The notes under the pieces are model-generated. The model saw only the letters and a program-made list of their open reading frames with translations, was not told the origin of the DNA and did not search any database. DNA of 64,000 bases, from contig QQVE01000059.1 of NCBI GenBank assembly GCA_003389325.1, positions 62,001-126,000 on the forward strand. Reading direction: 5' to 3'. The position numbers and the translations under genes are program-made. This DNA is from Planctomycetota bacterium (GTDB lineage Bacteria > Planctomycetota > Planctomycetia > Pirellulales > PALSA-1355). Shown piece by piece: positions 42,345 through 51,520 of the stretch (position 1 is the stretch's first letter; each line of letters starts with the position of its first letter).

Positions 42345-44978
42345 ATGAACAAGGCTAAAAACCACAGCCCGATCTGGCCTTACCTGGCCATCTTGTCCTG
42401 TCTGTTCGTGTTGAGCCTCACCGCTCCGCGGGCATGGCAGCGCAAGGCACGTCAACCTCAAGCTGGGACCCAGCCGACGGCCGGCACGCGGCAACGGGGC
42501 GCCGATGAACTCCATGCTCAGGCCCTTGTCGAGGATGAAGCGTCGCTCGAGAGCACCGACGCGGTTGAACTGGCCCCGTACGCCGCCGACCTGCGCGCCA
42601 CGCAGTCCCCGCGGCACGTGCGGGAAGTCGCCATCGAACCGCCGGCCGGCGAGTTTGCTTCCGAAGTGAGAGACGAACCGGGCATGCCACCGGCTCCGGC
42701 ACCCGAACTTCGCACCACCCGGCCTCCCAAAGCGTGGCCGCTGGAGGACGTGTGCCTGGCTCCCGATTCGACCCTGCCGGGCCTGGCCGCGCCGGGAACT
42801 CTGGTCGTCGAGCCGGCGCCCCGAACTCCCGCTTTGTTGGCCGCGCAGCCCGCACGTTCCGACGTGCCCAAGCCGGAAAAAGGGCCTACCGCGGCGTCCG
42901 AAGCTGACGCCGCGCCGGACGATCTGCTGACCGAGCCCGACTATCCGGCCGCCGTGGCCTCTTCGAGTTGGCCGCTGCCGCGACGACTGCTCGAGCAGCT
43001 CAGCAATCTCGCACACGAGGATCCGTACCTGGTCTGGCCCCAACGGGCGATCGAGCTCGTGCATCGGTTGAGCCGTGAGAGCGACCAGCCCGAGTCCACG
43101 CGGCAGATTCTGGAAGCGCTTGACCGCATTGAAAACGGCGACTCGCTGATGCCCGCCGCCGATCCGGCGCTCGAAGGATCGATCGTGCGAGCGCGGTATG
43201 CCCTGCGGCGCTGGCTCGATCTTTGGGAATCGGCCGCGGAATTGCACGACGTACCGCTCGAAGACCGCATCGACGAAACGGAAGCGAAACGCATCACGGC
43301 CTTGCTGGCCGAGTTCGATGCCCTGGCCGCCGAGAATCCCGCAGAGGGATCCGCCTGGCGCGAGTATCTGGAGCTGGACGCGCTGGCCGAGGCGGCCGAA
43401 AGTCCCAGCGGCCAGGCGCGACGCGATGCCGCGCGAAACGTGCTCGACCGGATGACGTCGCGGCGGCTCTCGCGATCCCAGCGGGCGTTTCTCGACAAAG
43501 CGCCGCTGGCGACGCTGCGCGAGCAATTGCACGGTTGGGCGGCCGAACCAATCACGTCGGAACGCGTGCTGCGGCATATCGAGCAATACGAGCACTCCGG
43601 AATGCCGAGCGATGCCAAGCTCGTGGTCGAAGACCTTCGCAGCTTGAGCTGGTCGGCACCCGAGCAGGCTCGGCAACTGGCCAAGTATCTCGATGCCCAC
43701 TACCGCAATGCCAACATGCGGGTCGCGGCAGCCGGCGAACTGCTCAACTTGTTCGTCCCGCAGCCTGGCCGCATCGAAGCCCAGGTGCGCGACACGGTCG
43801 TGAACGTTCCGGTACGCGGCCACGCCAGCACGTTCACGCGGCTGTCGATCCGGCTCGTGCCCGACGAGCGTCGAATTCGCCTCGGCCTTGAGGCCGCCGG
43901 CACGGTCGACTCGAACACCGTCTCGACTGCCGGGCCAGCGACGTTTCGCAACACGGGCCAGTCGACCTTCCTGGTCCGCAAGCTGTTTGTATTGGGACCG
44001 CAGGGGCTGAACGTCTGGCCGGCCATTGCCGAGGCCGAGAACAACTACAGCTACCTGGTCTCGCTCGAAACCGATTTCGATCGCGTGCCGCTGGTCGGCT
44101 CGCTCATCCGTGGCATCGCTCGCAGCCAGCACGACGAGATGCGTATGGTGGCGCGGCGGCACACCGAGCGCAAGGTGGCCGAGCGGGCCCTGCACGAGTT
44201 GGACAATGAAGTGCAGCAGCGGCTGCTCGAAGCGGGCAAGAAGGTCGAGGAACACCAGGTGGCCACGCTGCACCGTCTGGGGCTGGAGCTGGTGCCAATC
44301 TCGCTGCAAACAACCGAAGACCGCGTCGTAGCTCGAGCCCGGCTTTCCAGCGGCGTGCAACTCGGGGCCCACACGCCGCGTCCTCGGGCCCCGTCGGATA
44401 GCTGGCTCAGCCTTCAAACGCACCAGACGGTGCTCAACAACGGGCTGCAGCAATTGAACCTCGACGGCCAGGTGTTCGAGTTGGACAGTTTGTTTCAGCG
44501 AATCGCCGACAAGCTGGCGCGTCCCGAGATCGCCGAGCAGGAGGACCTGCCCGAAGACGTACGTGTGGAGTTTGCCGACAAAGACGCCATCACCGTGCAA
44601 TGCCGCGACGGGCTGATCGAAGTCACCCTGGCCTTTGCCGAGTTGCGGCACGCCGGAAGCCTGTGGCGCAATTTCCGCGTACGTACTTCCTACGTGCCCA
44701 AGATCGAAGGACTTTCTCCGCGGCTGGTGCGCAACCCGGACGATACGATTCACCTCGAAGGGCGCAGCCTGCGCGGCAAGATCGCGTTCAAGCTGCGGGC
44801 CATCTTCAGCAAGGTGCTGTCTCCCAACCGGCAATTGCGGCTGCTGGATGATTCGATCACCGACGACGAACGGCTGCGCGGCTTGCAGATCACGCAGTTC
44901 AAAGTTGAGGACGGTTGGATCGGCCTGGCCTACAGCCCGCGCCGCGTGTCGAGCAAGGTGGCCCGCAAGCCCGAGTGA
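42345..44978 (+). CDS. large exported or anchored protein, unknown function
   Basis: 877 residues from the ATG at 42345 with GAGGAA upstream. The N-terminus is a signal anchor (PIWPYLAILSCLFVLSLTAP). Residues about 35-290 are proline/alanine-rich and probably disordered. A helical region follows (about 300-470), then a beta-rich region (VNVPVRGHASTFTRLSIRLV and TAGPATFRNTGQSTFLVRKL), a long charged helix (ARRHTERKVAERALHELDNE) and a second beta-rich region to the end. I recognise no domain. The composition suggests a planctomycete-specific protein facing the periplasm. It stands alone between the two-component pair and the MORN-like gene. Confidence 0.72.
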   Translation: MNKAKNHSPIWPYLAILSCLFVLSLTAPRAWQRKARQPQAGTQPTAGTRQRGADELHAQALVEDEASLESTDAVELAPYAADLRATQSPRHVREVAIEPPAGEFASEVRDEPGMPPAPAPELRTTRPPKAWPLEDVCLAPDSTLPGLAAPGTLVVEPAPRTPALLAAQPARSDVPKPEKGPTAASEADAAPDDLLTEPDYPAAVASSSWPLPRRLLEQLSNLAHEDPYLVWPQRAIELVHRLSRESDQPESTRQILEALDRIENGDSLMPAADPALEGSIVRARYALRRWLDLWESAAELHDVPLEDRIDETEAKRITALLAEFDALAAENPAEGSAWREYLELDALAEAAESPSGQARRDAARNVLDRMTSRRLSRSQRAFLDKAPLATLREQLHGWAAEPITSERVLRHIEQYEHSGMPSDAKLVVEDLRSLSWSAPEQARQLAKYLDAHYRNANMRVAAAGELLNLFVPQPGRIEAQVRDTVVNVPVRGHASTFTRLSIRLVPDERRIRLGLEAAGTVDSNTVSTAGPATFRNTGQSTFLVRKLFVLGPQGLNVWPAIAEAENNYSYLVSLETDFDRVPLVGSLIRGIARSQHDEMRMVARRHTERKVAERALHELDNEVQQRLLEAGKKVEEHQVATLHRLGLELVPISLQTTEDRVVARARLSSGVQLGAHTPRPRAPSDSWLSLQTHQTVLNNGLQQLNLDGQVFELDSLFQRIADKLARPEIAEQEDLPEDVRVEFADKDAITVQCRDGLIEVTLAFAELRHAGSLWRNFRVRTSYVPKIEGLSPRLVRNPDDTIHLEGRSLRGKIAFKLRAIFSKVLSPNRQLRLLDDSITDDERLRGLQITQFKVEDGWIGLAYSPRRVSSKVARKPE

Positions 44979-45221
44979 CGCGGCCCGGTCGTTGGCCTCG
45001 CATCTCTTCCTGCCCGCCTGCTAGCGGCCCCAACCGGGCCGCGGAGCATCTCCGTGCAAGCCTCGAGTACGACTGCGCGCACAGAACGCGCGTAAGCAGA
45101 AGACGAGTTTTCGGCAAATTCCGCAAAAGCGGCCCGACGTAGTTTGCCGATGATGCCGGTAAGTACACAGATCACCGCGTTGGACGTTTGCGGTGAGTTC
45201 ATGCTAGCAAAGGAGTGCAGC

Positions 45222-46517
45222 ATGCTTCGCGTCACGAACTGCATTATAGCGTTGACCATTGGCCTGGCGTGGACCTGCGAGGCATCCCTGTTGCAGGCCC
45301 AGTCTCGTTTCGAGGCCTCCCCGGCGTCCGCGATGGCTCGCGGTACTAACGGATCGCGCACGGTCGACTACGTCGTCGAGATCCCGCCTGAGGAAGACGC
45401 AGCCAATTTCGCTCCTGAGCCGCCGAACCCGCAGGCGATGGCCGCGCAGTCGCTCGAGGAAGCAACGGAAGAACCCGAGGCGGCGTCGCTCGAAGAAGAA
45501 ACCGAGCTGATCAAAGAGCGCTACCCAAGCGGCAACACCTACATCGAGCGTCACGTCACACAGGATGCCCGGGGCAACTACCTGAATCACGGCCCCTGGA
45601 AGACGTGGGACGAGCGCGGCAATCTAGTGGCCCAGGGACAGTACGAGTACGGCAACCGCACCGGCGTGTGGATTCGCTGGTACCGCAGCGTCTCGGACGC
45701 CAACCTTCTGTCCAAGCTGCCCTACAAGCAATTCCCCGGACCGTTCATCTCGCAGGCCGAATTCAAGAACGACCTGCTCGACGGGCTGTGGACGATCTAC
45801 GACGGCAAGACCCGCAAAATCAGCCAGTGGAAGTTCTCCAAGGGCAAGCGTCATGGCCCGTCGATTTGGTGGTACGCCAACGGCAAGAAAATGCGCGAGG
45901 CGCAATTCGTCGACGGCGATATGGACGGTGACTACCTCGAATGGGCTCCGGATGGCTCGCTGGCCGTCAAGGAAACCTACGAGTCGGGCCGCCGGCTGGC
46001 CATGAAGACGAGCCACTACAAGAACGGCGCCAAAAAGTCCGAGGGCATGTACCTCTTCGCCCAGGACGTGGAACACTCGCCCGACGACTGGTGGAACTGC
46101 AAGCTTGTGACGACGGTCAAGAGCGGCAAGGACGAAAAGCATGGCAAGTGGACCAGTTGGTTCCCGACCAAGCAGAAGCAGCTCGAAGGCACTTACGAGC
46201 ACGACGTGCAGGTCGGCGAATTCACCTGGTGGCACTCCAACGGCCAGAAGGCCCTTCAAGGCAGCTTCGACCACGGCAAGCAGGACGGCACCTGGACCTG
46301 GTGGCACGCCAACGGCCAAAAGTCGATCGAGGGCGAATACGTCAAGGGCAACCCCACCGGCCGCTGGCACTGGTGGAAGGAAGACGGGCACGTCGTGCAG
46401 TCGGCCGACCTGTCGAACTCCGAGGGAATCGTGATCGATACGCCCCGCGAGCTCGAGCCGCAGCAAGCACCCCGCGTGAGCAAGCCGCTCCAGCCGTCGC
46501 AACCCAAGCGGCGCTAA
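45222..46517 (+). CDS. exported protein with MORN-like (YwqK-type) repeats
   Basis: 431 residues from the ATG at 45222, which has a perfect AAAGGAG (45209-45215) at 6 nt. A signal peptide is present (CIIALTIGLAWTCEASLLQA). After an acidic linker the protein has at least eight MORN-variant repeats built on G-x-W-x-x-W/Y-x-x-x-G, for example GPWKTWDERGNLVAQGQYEY, GVWIRWYRS, GKWTSWFPTKQKQLEGTYEH, GEFTWWHSNGQKALQGSFDH and GTWTWWHANGQKSIEGEYVK. Such repeats form an extended beta sheet. Although some YwqK family members are annotated as antitoxins, export and absence of a toxin gene argue against that here. A strong terminator follows. Confidence 0.85.
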   Translation: MLRVTNCIIALTIGLAWTCEASLLQAQSRFEASPASAMARGTNGSRTVDYVVEIPPEEDAANFAPEPPNPQAMAAQSLEEATEEPEAASLEEETELIKERYPSGNTYIERHVTQDARGNYLNHGPWKTWDERGNLVAQGQYEYGNRTGVWIRWYRSVSDANLLSKLPYKQFPGPFISQAEFKNDLLDGLWTIYDGKTRKISQWKFSKGKRHGPSIWWYANGKKMREAQFVDGDMDGDYLEWAPDGSLAVKETYESGRRLAMKTSHYKNGAKKSEGMYLFAQDVEHSPDDWWNCKLVTTVKSGKDEKHGKWTSWFPTKQKQLEGTYEHDVQVGEFTWWHSNGQKALQGSFDHGKQDGTWTWWHANGQKSIEGEYVKGNPTGRWHWWKEDGHVVQSADLSNSEGIVIDTPRELEPQQAPRVSKPLQPSQPKRR

Positions 46518-46540
46518 CGGCGCGCGAAGCGAAATTCCTG

Positions 46541-46575
46541 GAGCCCGGCGATGCCCATCGCCGGGCTCTTTTTTT
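46541..46575 (+). terminator. strong intrinsic terminator of the MORN-repeat gene
   Basis: GAGCCCGGCGATG (46541-46553) pairs with 46556-46568, followed by seven T (46569-46575). It lies 24 nt after the stop codon. Confidence 0.92.
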
Positions 46576-46635
46576 GCGCCGTCGATGGTCCGAAAAAGGT
46601 CGAGAATTGTAGCCGCTCGCGGTGCGAAACCGCCC

Positions 46636-46664
46636 TTGACCCCGTTTGGCGATTCTCCTATTCT
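46636..46664 (+). promoter_or_regulatory. sigma70 promoter of an orphan RNA
   Basis: TTGACC (46636-46641) and TATTCT (46659-46664) with exactly 17 nt between them. The start is expected near 46671. No coding gene follows on this strand. Confidence 0.6.
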
Positions 46665-46670
46665 CCCGCC

Positions 46671-46981
46671 TCACGTTGGGACGAGCGAGGCGGCGGCCAC
46701 GAGCAATCGCGGCCCCGGGCAGCTCGCCCGGCGGGAAACACAACGATCCATGTGGACGGGTCCGCACCGGGAAAGAACGTGAAACAACGGCTTTTCTGCG
46801 GACCGCGAAGCGATTCTTGCCGGCATGGATGCAGGCGGTTCGCTTCGGTTACACGGTGGCCCGACAACTAGGGCAGGCGAACAACCCAGCCACGTTCGTT
46901 TGCCAGATGTGTCCAATCGCTCCCGGAAAAGGTTGCTGTCCTCTGCCCCCCTGGGACACAGCCTTTCCGGGGGCTTTTTTT
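46671..46981 (+). ncRNA. candidate structured non-coding RNA, about 310 nt
   Basis: The segment lies between two terminators and carries its own promoter. It has hairpins that fit an RNA: CCGGGC/GCCCGG (46715-46720 with 46726-46731); GAAGCG/CGCTTC starting at 46807, enclosing GCCGGCA-TGGA-TGCAGGC; and an 11-bp stem 46872-46882 with 46894-46904 that includes two G-U pairs. It ends in a hairpin with a T-run. The frames across it run through the terminator and look non-coding. It does not show signatures of RNase P RNA, tmRNA, SRP RNA or tRNA. Function unknown; 6S RNA-like or a regulatory RNA are possible. Confidence 0.5.
46922..46981 (+). terminator. intrinsic terminator of the orphan RNA
   Basis: CCCGGAAA near the left end pairs with TTTCCGGG near 46965-46972 with further pairing inside (GCTG/CAGC), followed by seven T (46975-46981). 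The T-run is only on the plus strand, so it does not serve leftward glgC. Confidence 0.8.
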
Positions 46982-47027
46982 GCGCTCTGGGTACCAAGCG
47001 CCCTCGGTCCGAAAGTGCGATGCGACG

Positions 47028-48287
47028 CTAGCTGCGCGACATCGCCTCGGGCTCGATGAAATGATCCACGCCGTCGGCCTTGGCGATCACGACCACGCCC
47101 CCCTCGCTCACCGTAAACCCGCGCGCCCGATCCTGCTCGTGGTCGTATCCCACTTCGGTACCCGGAGGAATGTGCACGTGCTTGTCGATGATGGCCCTTC
47201 GCACCCGGGCATGGCGGCCGATATCCACGCCGTCCAGCAGGATCGAATCCTCGACGTGTGCGAAACTGTTGACGCGCGTGTTGGTGCCCAGCAACGAGCG
47301 CTCGACGGAGCCGCCCGAGATGATCGTGCCCTGGCAGACAATGCTGTCCAGCGCCTGGCCGCGGCGGGCTTTGGGGCCTTCCTCGGCGAACACGAATTTC
47401 GGCGGCGGAAAGTTCGGCAGGTAGGTACGGATCGGCCAATGCTCGTCGTACATGTTGAGCTGCGGGTCGACCGACACCAGGTCCATGTTGGCCTCGAAAT
47501 ACGCGTCGAGCGTGCCCACGTCGCGCCAGTATTCGTTCTTCTTACGGTTCTCGTCCAAAAACGGATACGCAAACACGCGATGCGTGTCGATCACCGCCGG
47601 AATGATATTGTGGCCGAAGTCGTGCCGGCTTCCGGGCCGCGTGGCGTCGAGACACAACTGCTCGAACAGAAACCGGGCCGTGAAGACATAGATACCCATC
47701 GAGGCGTAAATGTGATCCGGATCGCCGGGAATCGTGGCCGGCTCGGCCGGCTTTTCCTGAAAGCCGACCAGTCGGTGGTCGGAGTCGATCTGGATCACGC
47801 CGAAATGACGTGAATCGCTGGCCGGCGCCTTGAGCACGCCGACGGTCAGATCGGCCCCGGCCTGCTTGTGGTACTCGACCAGGTGGCCGTAGTCCATCTT
47901 ATAGATGTGATCGCCGGCCAGGATGACCACGTACTCGGGGCGTTCCTTCTCGAGCGTGTAGATGTTCTGGTAGACCGCATCGGCGGTGCCCTGGTACCAG
48001 TGCTCGTCGATGCGCTGCTGCGGAGGAATCACGTCGATCCACTCTCCCAACTCGCGGCAGAGCAGCCGCTGCCAGCCCAGCGTGATGTGCCGGTCGAGGC
48101 TCATCGCCTTGTACTGCGTGAGCACCAACACGCGCCGCAGACCGCTGTTGATGCAGTTGGAGAGCGTAAAATCGACGATGCGATACGACCCGCCGAAGGG
48201 CACCGCCGGCTTGGCCCGATCGCGCGTGAGCGGCTCCAGGCGTTCTCCCTTGCCGCCGGCCAAGACCACTGCCAGAACGTCGTTCAT
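47028..48287 (-). CDS. glgC: glucose-1-phosphate adenylyltransferase
   Basis: 419 residues from the ATG at 48287, normal length. The nucleotide-binding N-terminus is VLAVVLAGGKGERLEPLTRD, then RAKPAVPFGGSYRIVDFTLS. Other family motifs are WYQGTADAVYQNIY, YVVILAGDHIYKMDYGHLVE and the sugar-phosphate region GFQEKPAEPATIPGDPDHIY. The C-terminal beta helix follows. It makes ADP-glucose from glucose-1-phosphate and ATP for glycogen. No other glg gene is in the window. It lies 112 nt downstream of the asnB-type gene on the same strand. Confidence 0.96.
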   Translation of the reverse strand: MNDVLAVVLAGGKGERLEPLTRDRAKPAVPFGGSYRIVDFTLSNCINSGLRRVLVLTQYKAMSLDRHITLGWQRLLCRELGEWIDVIPPQQRIDEHWYQGTADAVYQNIYTLEKERPEYVVILAGDHIYKMDYGHLVEYHKQAGADLTVGVLKAPASDSRHFGVIQIDSDHRLVGFQEKPAEPATIPGDPDHIYASMGIYVFTARFLFEQLCLDATRPGSRHDFGHNIIPAVIDTHRVFAYPFLDENRKKNEYWRDVGTLDAYFEANMDLVSVDPQLNMYDEHWPIRTYLPNFPPPKFVFAEEGPKARRGQALDSIVCQGTIISGGSVERSLLGTNTRVNSFAHVEDSILLDGVDIGRHARVRRAIIDKHVHIPPGTEVGYDHEQDRARGFTVSEGGVVVIAKADGVDHFIEPEAMSRS

Positions 48288-48399
48288 ACGGCTGCTCCCA
48301 CGCCAGTGTGTCAATCAAACGCTCCGCCTTCGCCTGCATCTTATCGGGTCGACGGCGAGCGCTAAAGGGCGCGAGGAGCTCGGATTGTGAGCGGCTTGT

Positions 48400-50355
48400 T
48401 CAGGGGGCCGCCGAATGCGCGGGAATCGCATCGGGCACTCCGTCGAGCCACGTGCGGTGCCAAAGCTCAAACACCAGCAACCCCCACAGCCGATAGCCGT
48501 GATCGAACGCACCGCTCTGGTGCTCGTCGAGCAGTTGCTCGACGGCGCCTGGGCGAAAGTACCCGCGCTGCCGGCTGCGGGCATCGAGCAACACCCCGCG
48601 AGCGTAGTCGCTCAACTCGTGGCGAAACCATTGGGCTAGCGGCACGCCGAACCCCATCTTGGGTCGATGGGTCACGCTCTGCGGCAGCAGTTCGCCGAAC
48701 GCCTCGCGCAAAATCCGCTTGCCGCGGCCGCGGTGCAGCTTGTAGACCAGCGGCAGTCCGGCTGCCAACTCGGCCACGCGGTAGTCCAGCATCGGGCTGC
48801 GGCATTCCAGGCCGCTGGCCATCGACGCGATGTCCACCTTCGTCATCAGGTCGCACGGCAGATAGGTCACCAGATCGACCAGGCTGGCAGCCGTCACGAT
48901 GTCGCGGCTCCGCACGCCGGCAAACGCCTCGGCCAAGAACTCGAACGGATCGTCGTCGGGCAAGCTCGCCAGAAACGCGTCGCTGTATAGCGCGGCTCGA
49001 CGCGACTCGTTGAACATCGAGACCCATTCCAGGTAGCGTCGCTGGGGCGAAAACGATAGTGCCTCGGAGAAGCGTCCCAGCCGCCGCAGCAGCGAGCGCT
49101 GCCTGCCGCGCTGGCCCAGGTTCTGCAACCGGCGGTTGCCCATCATCTGGCGGCACCAGTGCGGCAGCCGATCAAACTGCGAAGCCAGTTGCACGGCCCG
49201 ATAGCGGTCGTAGCCGACAAACAGCTCGTCACCCCCGTCGCCGGTCAGCGCCACGGTGACGTGCTCGCGCGAGAGCTTCGAGACGTAGTAGGTAGGCACG
49301 GCCGAACTGTCGGCAAACGGCTCGTCGTAGTGCCAGACCAGCTTTTCGAGCACCTCGATGGCCTGCGGCTCGACGCGAAACTCGCAATGATCGGTCCCCA
49401 GCCCATCGGCCACCTGCCGGGCGTAGCCCGACTCGTCGAAGTCGGGCACGGGAAAGCCGATCGAGAACGTCTTGACCGGCTCGGCCGAGAGCTGCTGCAT
49501 GAGCCCCACGATGAGCGTCGAGTCGACGCCGCCGGACAGAAACGCCCCCAGCGGCACGTCCGATTCGAGCCGCAGCCGCACGGCGTCGGTGAGCAATGCC
49601 CGCAACTCCTCGGCACAATCGGCCAGCGGGCGATCGATCTGCCGATTGAAGTCGGGGTTCCAATAGCGCTCGACCGTCAGTTGGCCCTCGCGGTACACGG
49701 CGTAGTGCGCCGGGGGCAGTTTGGCAAATCCCTGAAAGATCGTGCGCGGATGCGGCACGTACTGCAGCGTGAAGTACTCATCGAGCGCGCGGGGATCGAG
49801 CTGCCGCGGAATCCCGGGCACCTGCAGCAGACTCTTCAACTCGCTGGCAAACAGCAGCCGGTCGCGCTCGTGGCGGTAATACAGCGGCTTTTGCCCGAGC
49901 CGGTCGCGGGCCAACACGAGCTGCCGCTGGCGGCCGTCCCAGATGGCCAGGGCGAACATGCCGTTGAGATGCTCGAGGCAGCCGAGCCCTTCGTCCTCGT
50001 ACAGATGGACGATCGCCTCGGTATCGCAGTGGGTGCGAAAGCGGTGGCCGGCCGCTTCGAGCCGCCTGCGCAAATCGCGGTGGTTGTAGATCTCGCCGTT
50101 AAAGACGATCCAGATGGATTCGTCCTCGTTGGATAGCGGCTGATGCCCCCCTTCCACGTCGATGATCGACAGCCGCCGATGCCCCAGCGCCACCCCCGGC
50201 AGCAGGCCGTGGACCGATTGGAGCTTTAGCCCGCTGGTGTAGCTTCCCACATCGTCGGGCCCGCGGTGGCGCAGCACCTCGGTCATCCGCGCGAGCACTT
50301 CCGGCGCGATCGCCGCGGCCGGGTCGGTCCAGATGGCTCCGGTGATTCCGCACAT
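48400..50355 (-). CDS. asnB: asparagine synthase (glutamine-hydrolysing) family amidotransferase
   Basis: 651 residues from the ATG at 50355. The nucleophile is C2 in MCGITGAIW. The N-terminal Ntn amidohydrolase domain has VLRHRGPDDVGSYTSG and VFNGEIYNHRDLRRRLE. The C-terminal synthase domain has the pyrophosphate loop FLSGGVDSTLIVG and ALTGDGGDELFVGYDRYRAV. True AsnB makes asparagine from aspartate; close relatives amidate sugars or peptides in polysaccharide gene clusters. The GT4 gene upstream makes the second option possible. The two genes are 64 nt apart. Confidence 0.92.
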   Translation of the reverse strand: MCGITGAIWTDPAAAIAPEVLARMTEVLRHRGPDDVGSYTSGLKLQSVHGLLPGVALGHRRLSIIDVEGGHQPLSNEDESIWIVFNGEIYNHRDLRRRLEAAGHRFRTHCDTEAIVHLYEDEGLGCLEHLNGMFALAIWDGRQRQLVLARDRLGQKPLYYRHERDRLLFASELKSLLQVPGIPRQLDPRALDEYFTLQYVPHPRTIFQGFAKLPPAHYAVYREGQLTVERYWNPDFNRQIDRPLADCAEELRALLTDAVRLRLESDVPLGAFLSGGVDSTLIVGLMQQLSAEPVKTFSIGFPVPDFDESGYARQVADGLGTDHCEFRVEPQAIEVLEKLVWHYDEPFADSSAVPTYYVSKLSREHVTVALTGDGGDELFVGYDRYRAVQLASQFDRLPHWCRQMMGNRRLQNLGQRGRQRSLLRRLGRFSEALSFSPQRRYLEWVSMFNESRRAALYSDAFLASLPDDDPFEFLAEAFAGVRSRDIVTAASLVDLVTYLPCDLMTKVDIASMASGLECRSPMLDYRVAELAAGLPLVYKLHRGRGKRILREAFGELLPQSVTHRPKMGFGVPLAQWFRHELSDYARGVLLDARSRQRGYFRPGAVEQLLDEHQSGAFDHGYRLWGLLVFELWHRTWLDGVPDAIPAHSAAP

Positions 50356-50419
50356 GGCAAATGGAGTCGAGGGCCGCCAGAGGGGTCGCCCGCGCAAAAC
50401 GTGCGGGGGCAAGTCAACT

Positions 50420-51520
50420 CTAGCCCAACAGTTCACGGTACAGCGCCGCGTGGGCCCCGACCATCTTCTCGACCGAGAAATCGTGCAACACCCGGTCCCG
50501 CCCCGCCTGCCCCAGGCGATCGCGCAGCTCTCGGTCTTCCAGAATCTTATGCGCGTAGCGGGCCAAAGCGGCTCGATCGCCGACCGAAACCAGGAAACCG
50601 GTCTGGCCGTGCTCCACCAGCTCGCGCGTGCCTTCGATGTCGGTGGCCACCACGGGTACGGCTGCCGACATGGCCTCCATCACCACATTCGGCAGCCCTT
50701 CGAAACTGCTGGCCAGCCACAACAGATCGAAGTGCGGCATCAGCCGCATGACGTCGTCGCGGATGCCGAGAAAGTGCACCTTGTCCGCGATCACACACTT
50801 GTCGCGAAAGTGCTCGAGGTCGTCGCGCAACGGCCCATCCCCAATGAGCAACAAGTGCGTGTCATCGCGAATCACCTTCAGCAGGTCGGCCGCCCAGATC
50901 AGGTCCTTGATCCGTTTCTGATGCCAGAGGCGTCCCACGGCCCCAATCAGGTGAACGCCAGCGGGCAAGCCCAATTCGGCACACAGGGCGTCGTGGGAAA
51001 TGGTGCTCGGCGGTGCCGCAGCGATGCCGTTGTAGATCAACCGCAGCTTGTCGCCAGCAATGCCCTGCTGGCGATAGAAACGTTCGACTCCGCGGCTGTT
51101 GACGACGATCGCGTCAGTGCGGCGAGCCAGGCGGCGATCGATCGCCAACTGGTAGCCCGACTTCCACGAGTCGACGCAGCGTTCGCTGGCGACGACCTTG
51201 CCCGTGCCTGCCTGCCAGGCCGCGGCGCGCCCATAGGCGTTGCCGGCAAACAGCCAGGTCTGCACCAGGTCGGGGTTTAGCCGGCGAATGTGCGATCGCA
51301 ACTGCCACCAGGCGAGCGGGTCGACCTTCCAACGCTTGCCGACCACGGTCAAGGGAACGCCGGCCTGCTTCAGTTCGTCGGCCAGCGGACCGGCGCCCGA
51401 GAGAGCGCAGACGTGCACGTCGAACTCGTCGCGCGGCAGATTCGTCGCCAGCAACACACATTGCTTCTCGGCGCCGCCACGGACGAGCGTGGGGATGATC
51501 TGCAAGATACGCCGCGTCAT
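50420..51520 (-). CDS. family 4 glycosyltransferase
   Basis: 366 residues in the GT-B fold. The N-terminal domain starts MTRRILQIIPTLVRGGAEKQ with the glycine-rich acceptor-side loop. The C-terminal donor domain has VGRLWHQKRIKDLI and the E-x7-E motif in SSFEGLPNVVMEAMSAAVPV. It transfers a sugar from a nucleotide sugar, probably in exopolysaccharide or lipid-linked glycan synthesis. It overlaps hpt by 4 nt (ATGA at 51517-51520) and precedes the asnB-type amidotransferase, so the three are probably one transcript. The acceptor cannot be told. Confidence 0.91.
   Translation of the reverse strand: MTRRILQIIPTLVRGGAEKQCVLLATNLPRDEFDVHVCALSGAGPLADELKQAGVPLTVVGKRWKVDPLAWWQLRSHIRRLNPDLVQTWLFAGNAYGRAAAWQAGTGKVVASERCVDSWKSGYQLAIDRRLARRTDAIVVNSRGVERFYRQQGIAGDKLRLIYNGIAAAPPSTISHDALCAELGLPAGVHLIGAVGRLWHQKRIKDLIWAADLLKVIRDDTHLLLIGDGPLRDDLEHFRDKCVIADKVHFLGIRDDVMRLMPHFDLLWLASSFEGLPNVVMEAMSAAVPVVATDIEGTRELVEHGQTGFLVSVGDRAALARYAHKILEDRELRDRLGQAGRDRVLHDFSVEKMVGAHAALYRELLG

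Noticed and set aside
46646..47059. 137-residue open frame over the orphan RNA
   Set aside because: It begins inside the promoter spacer and runs through the strong terminator; no ribosome site and no domain.
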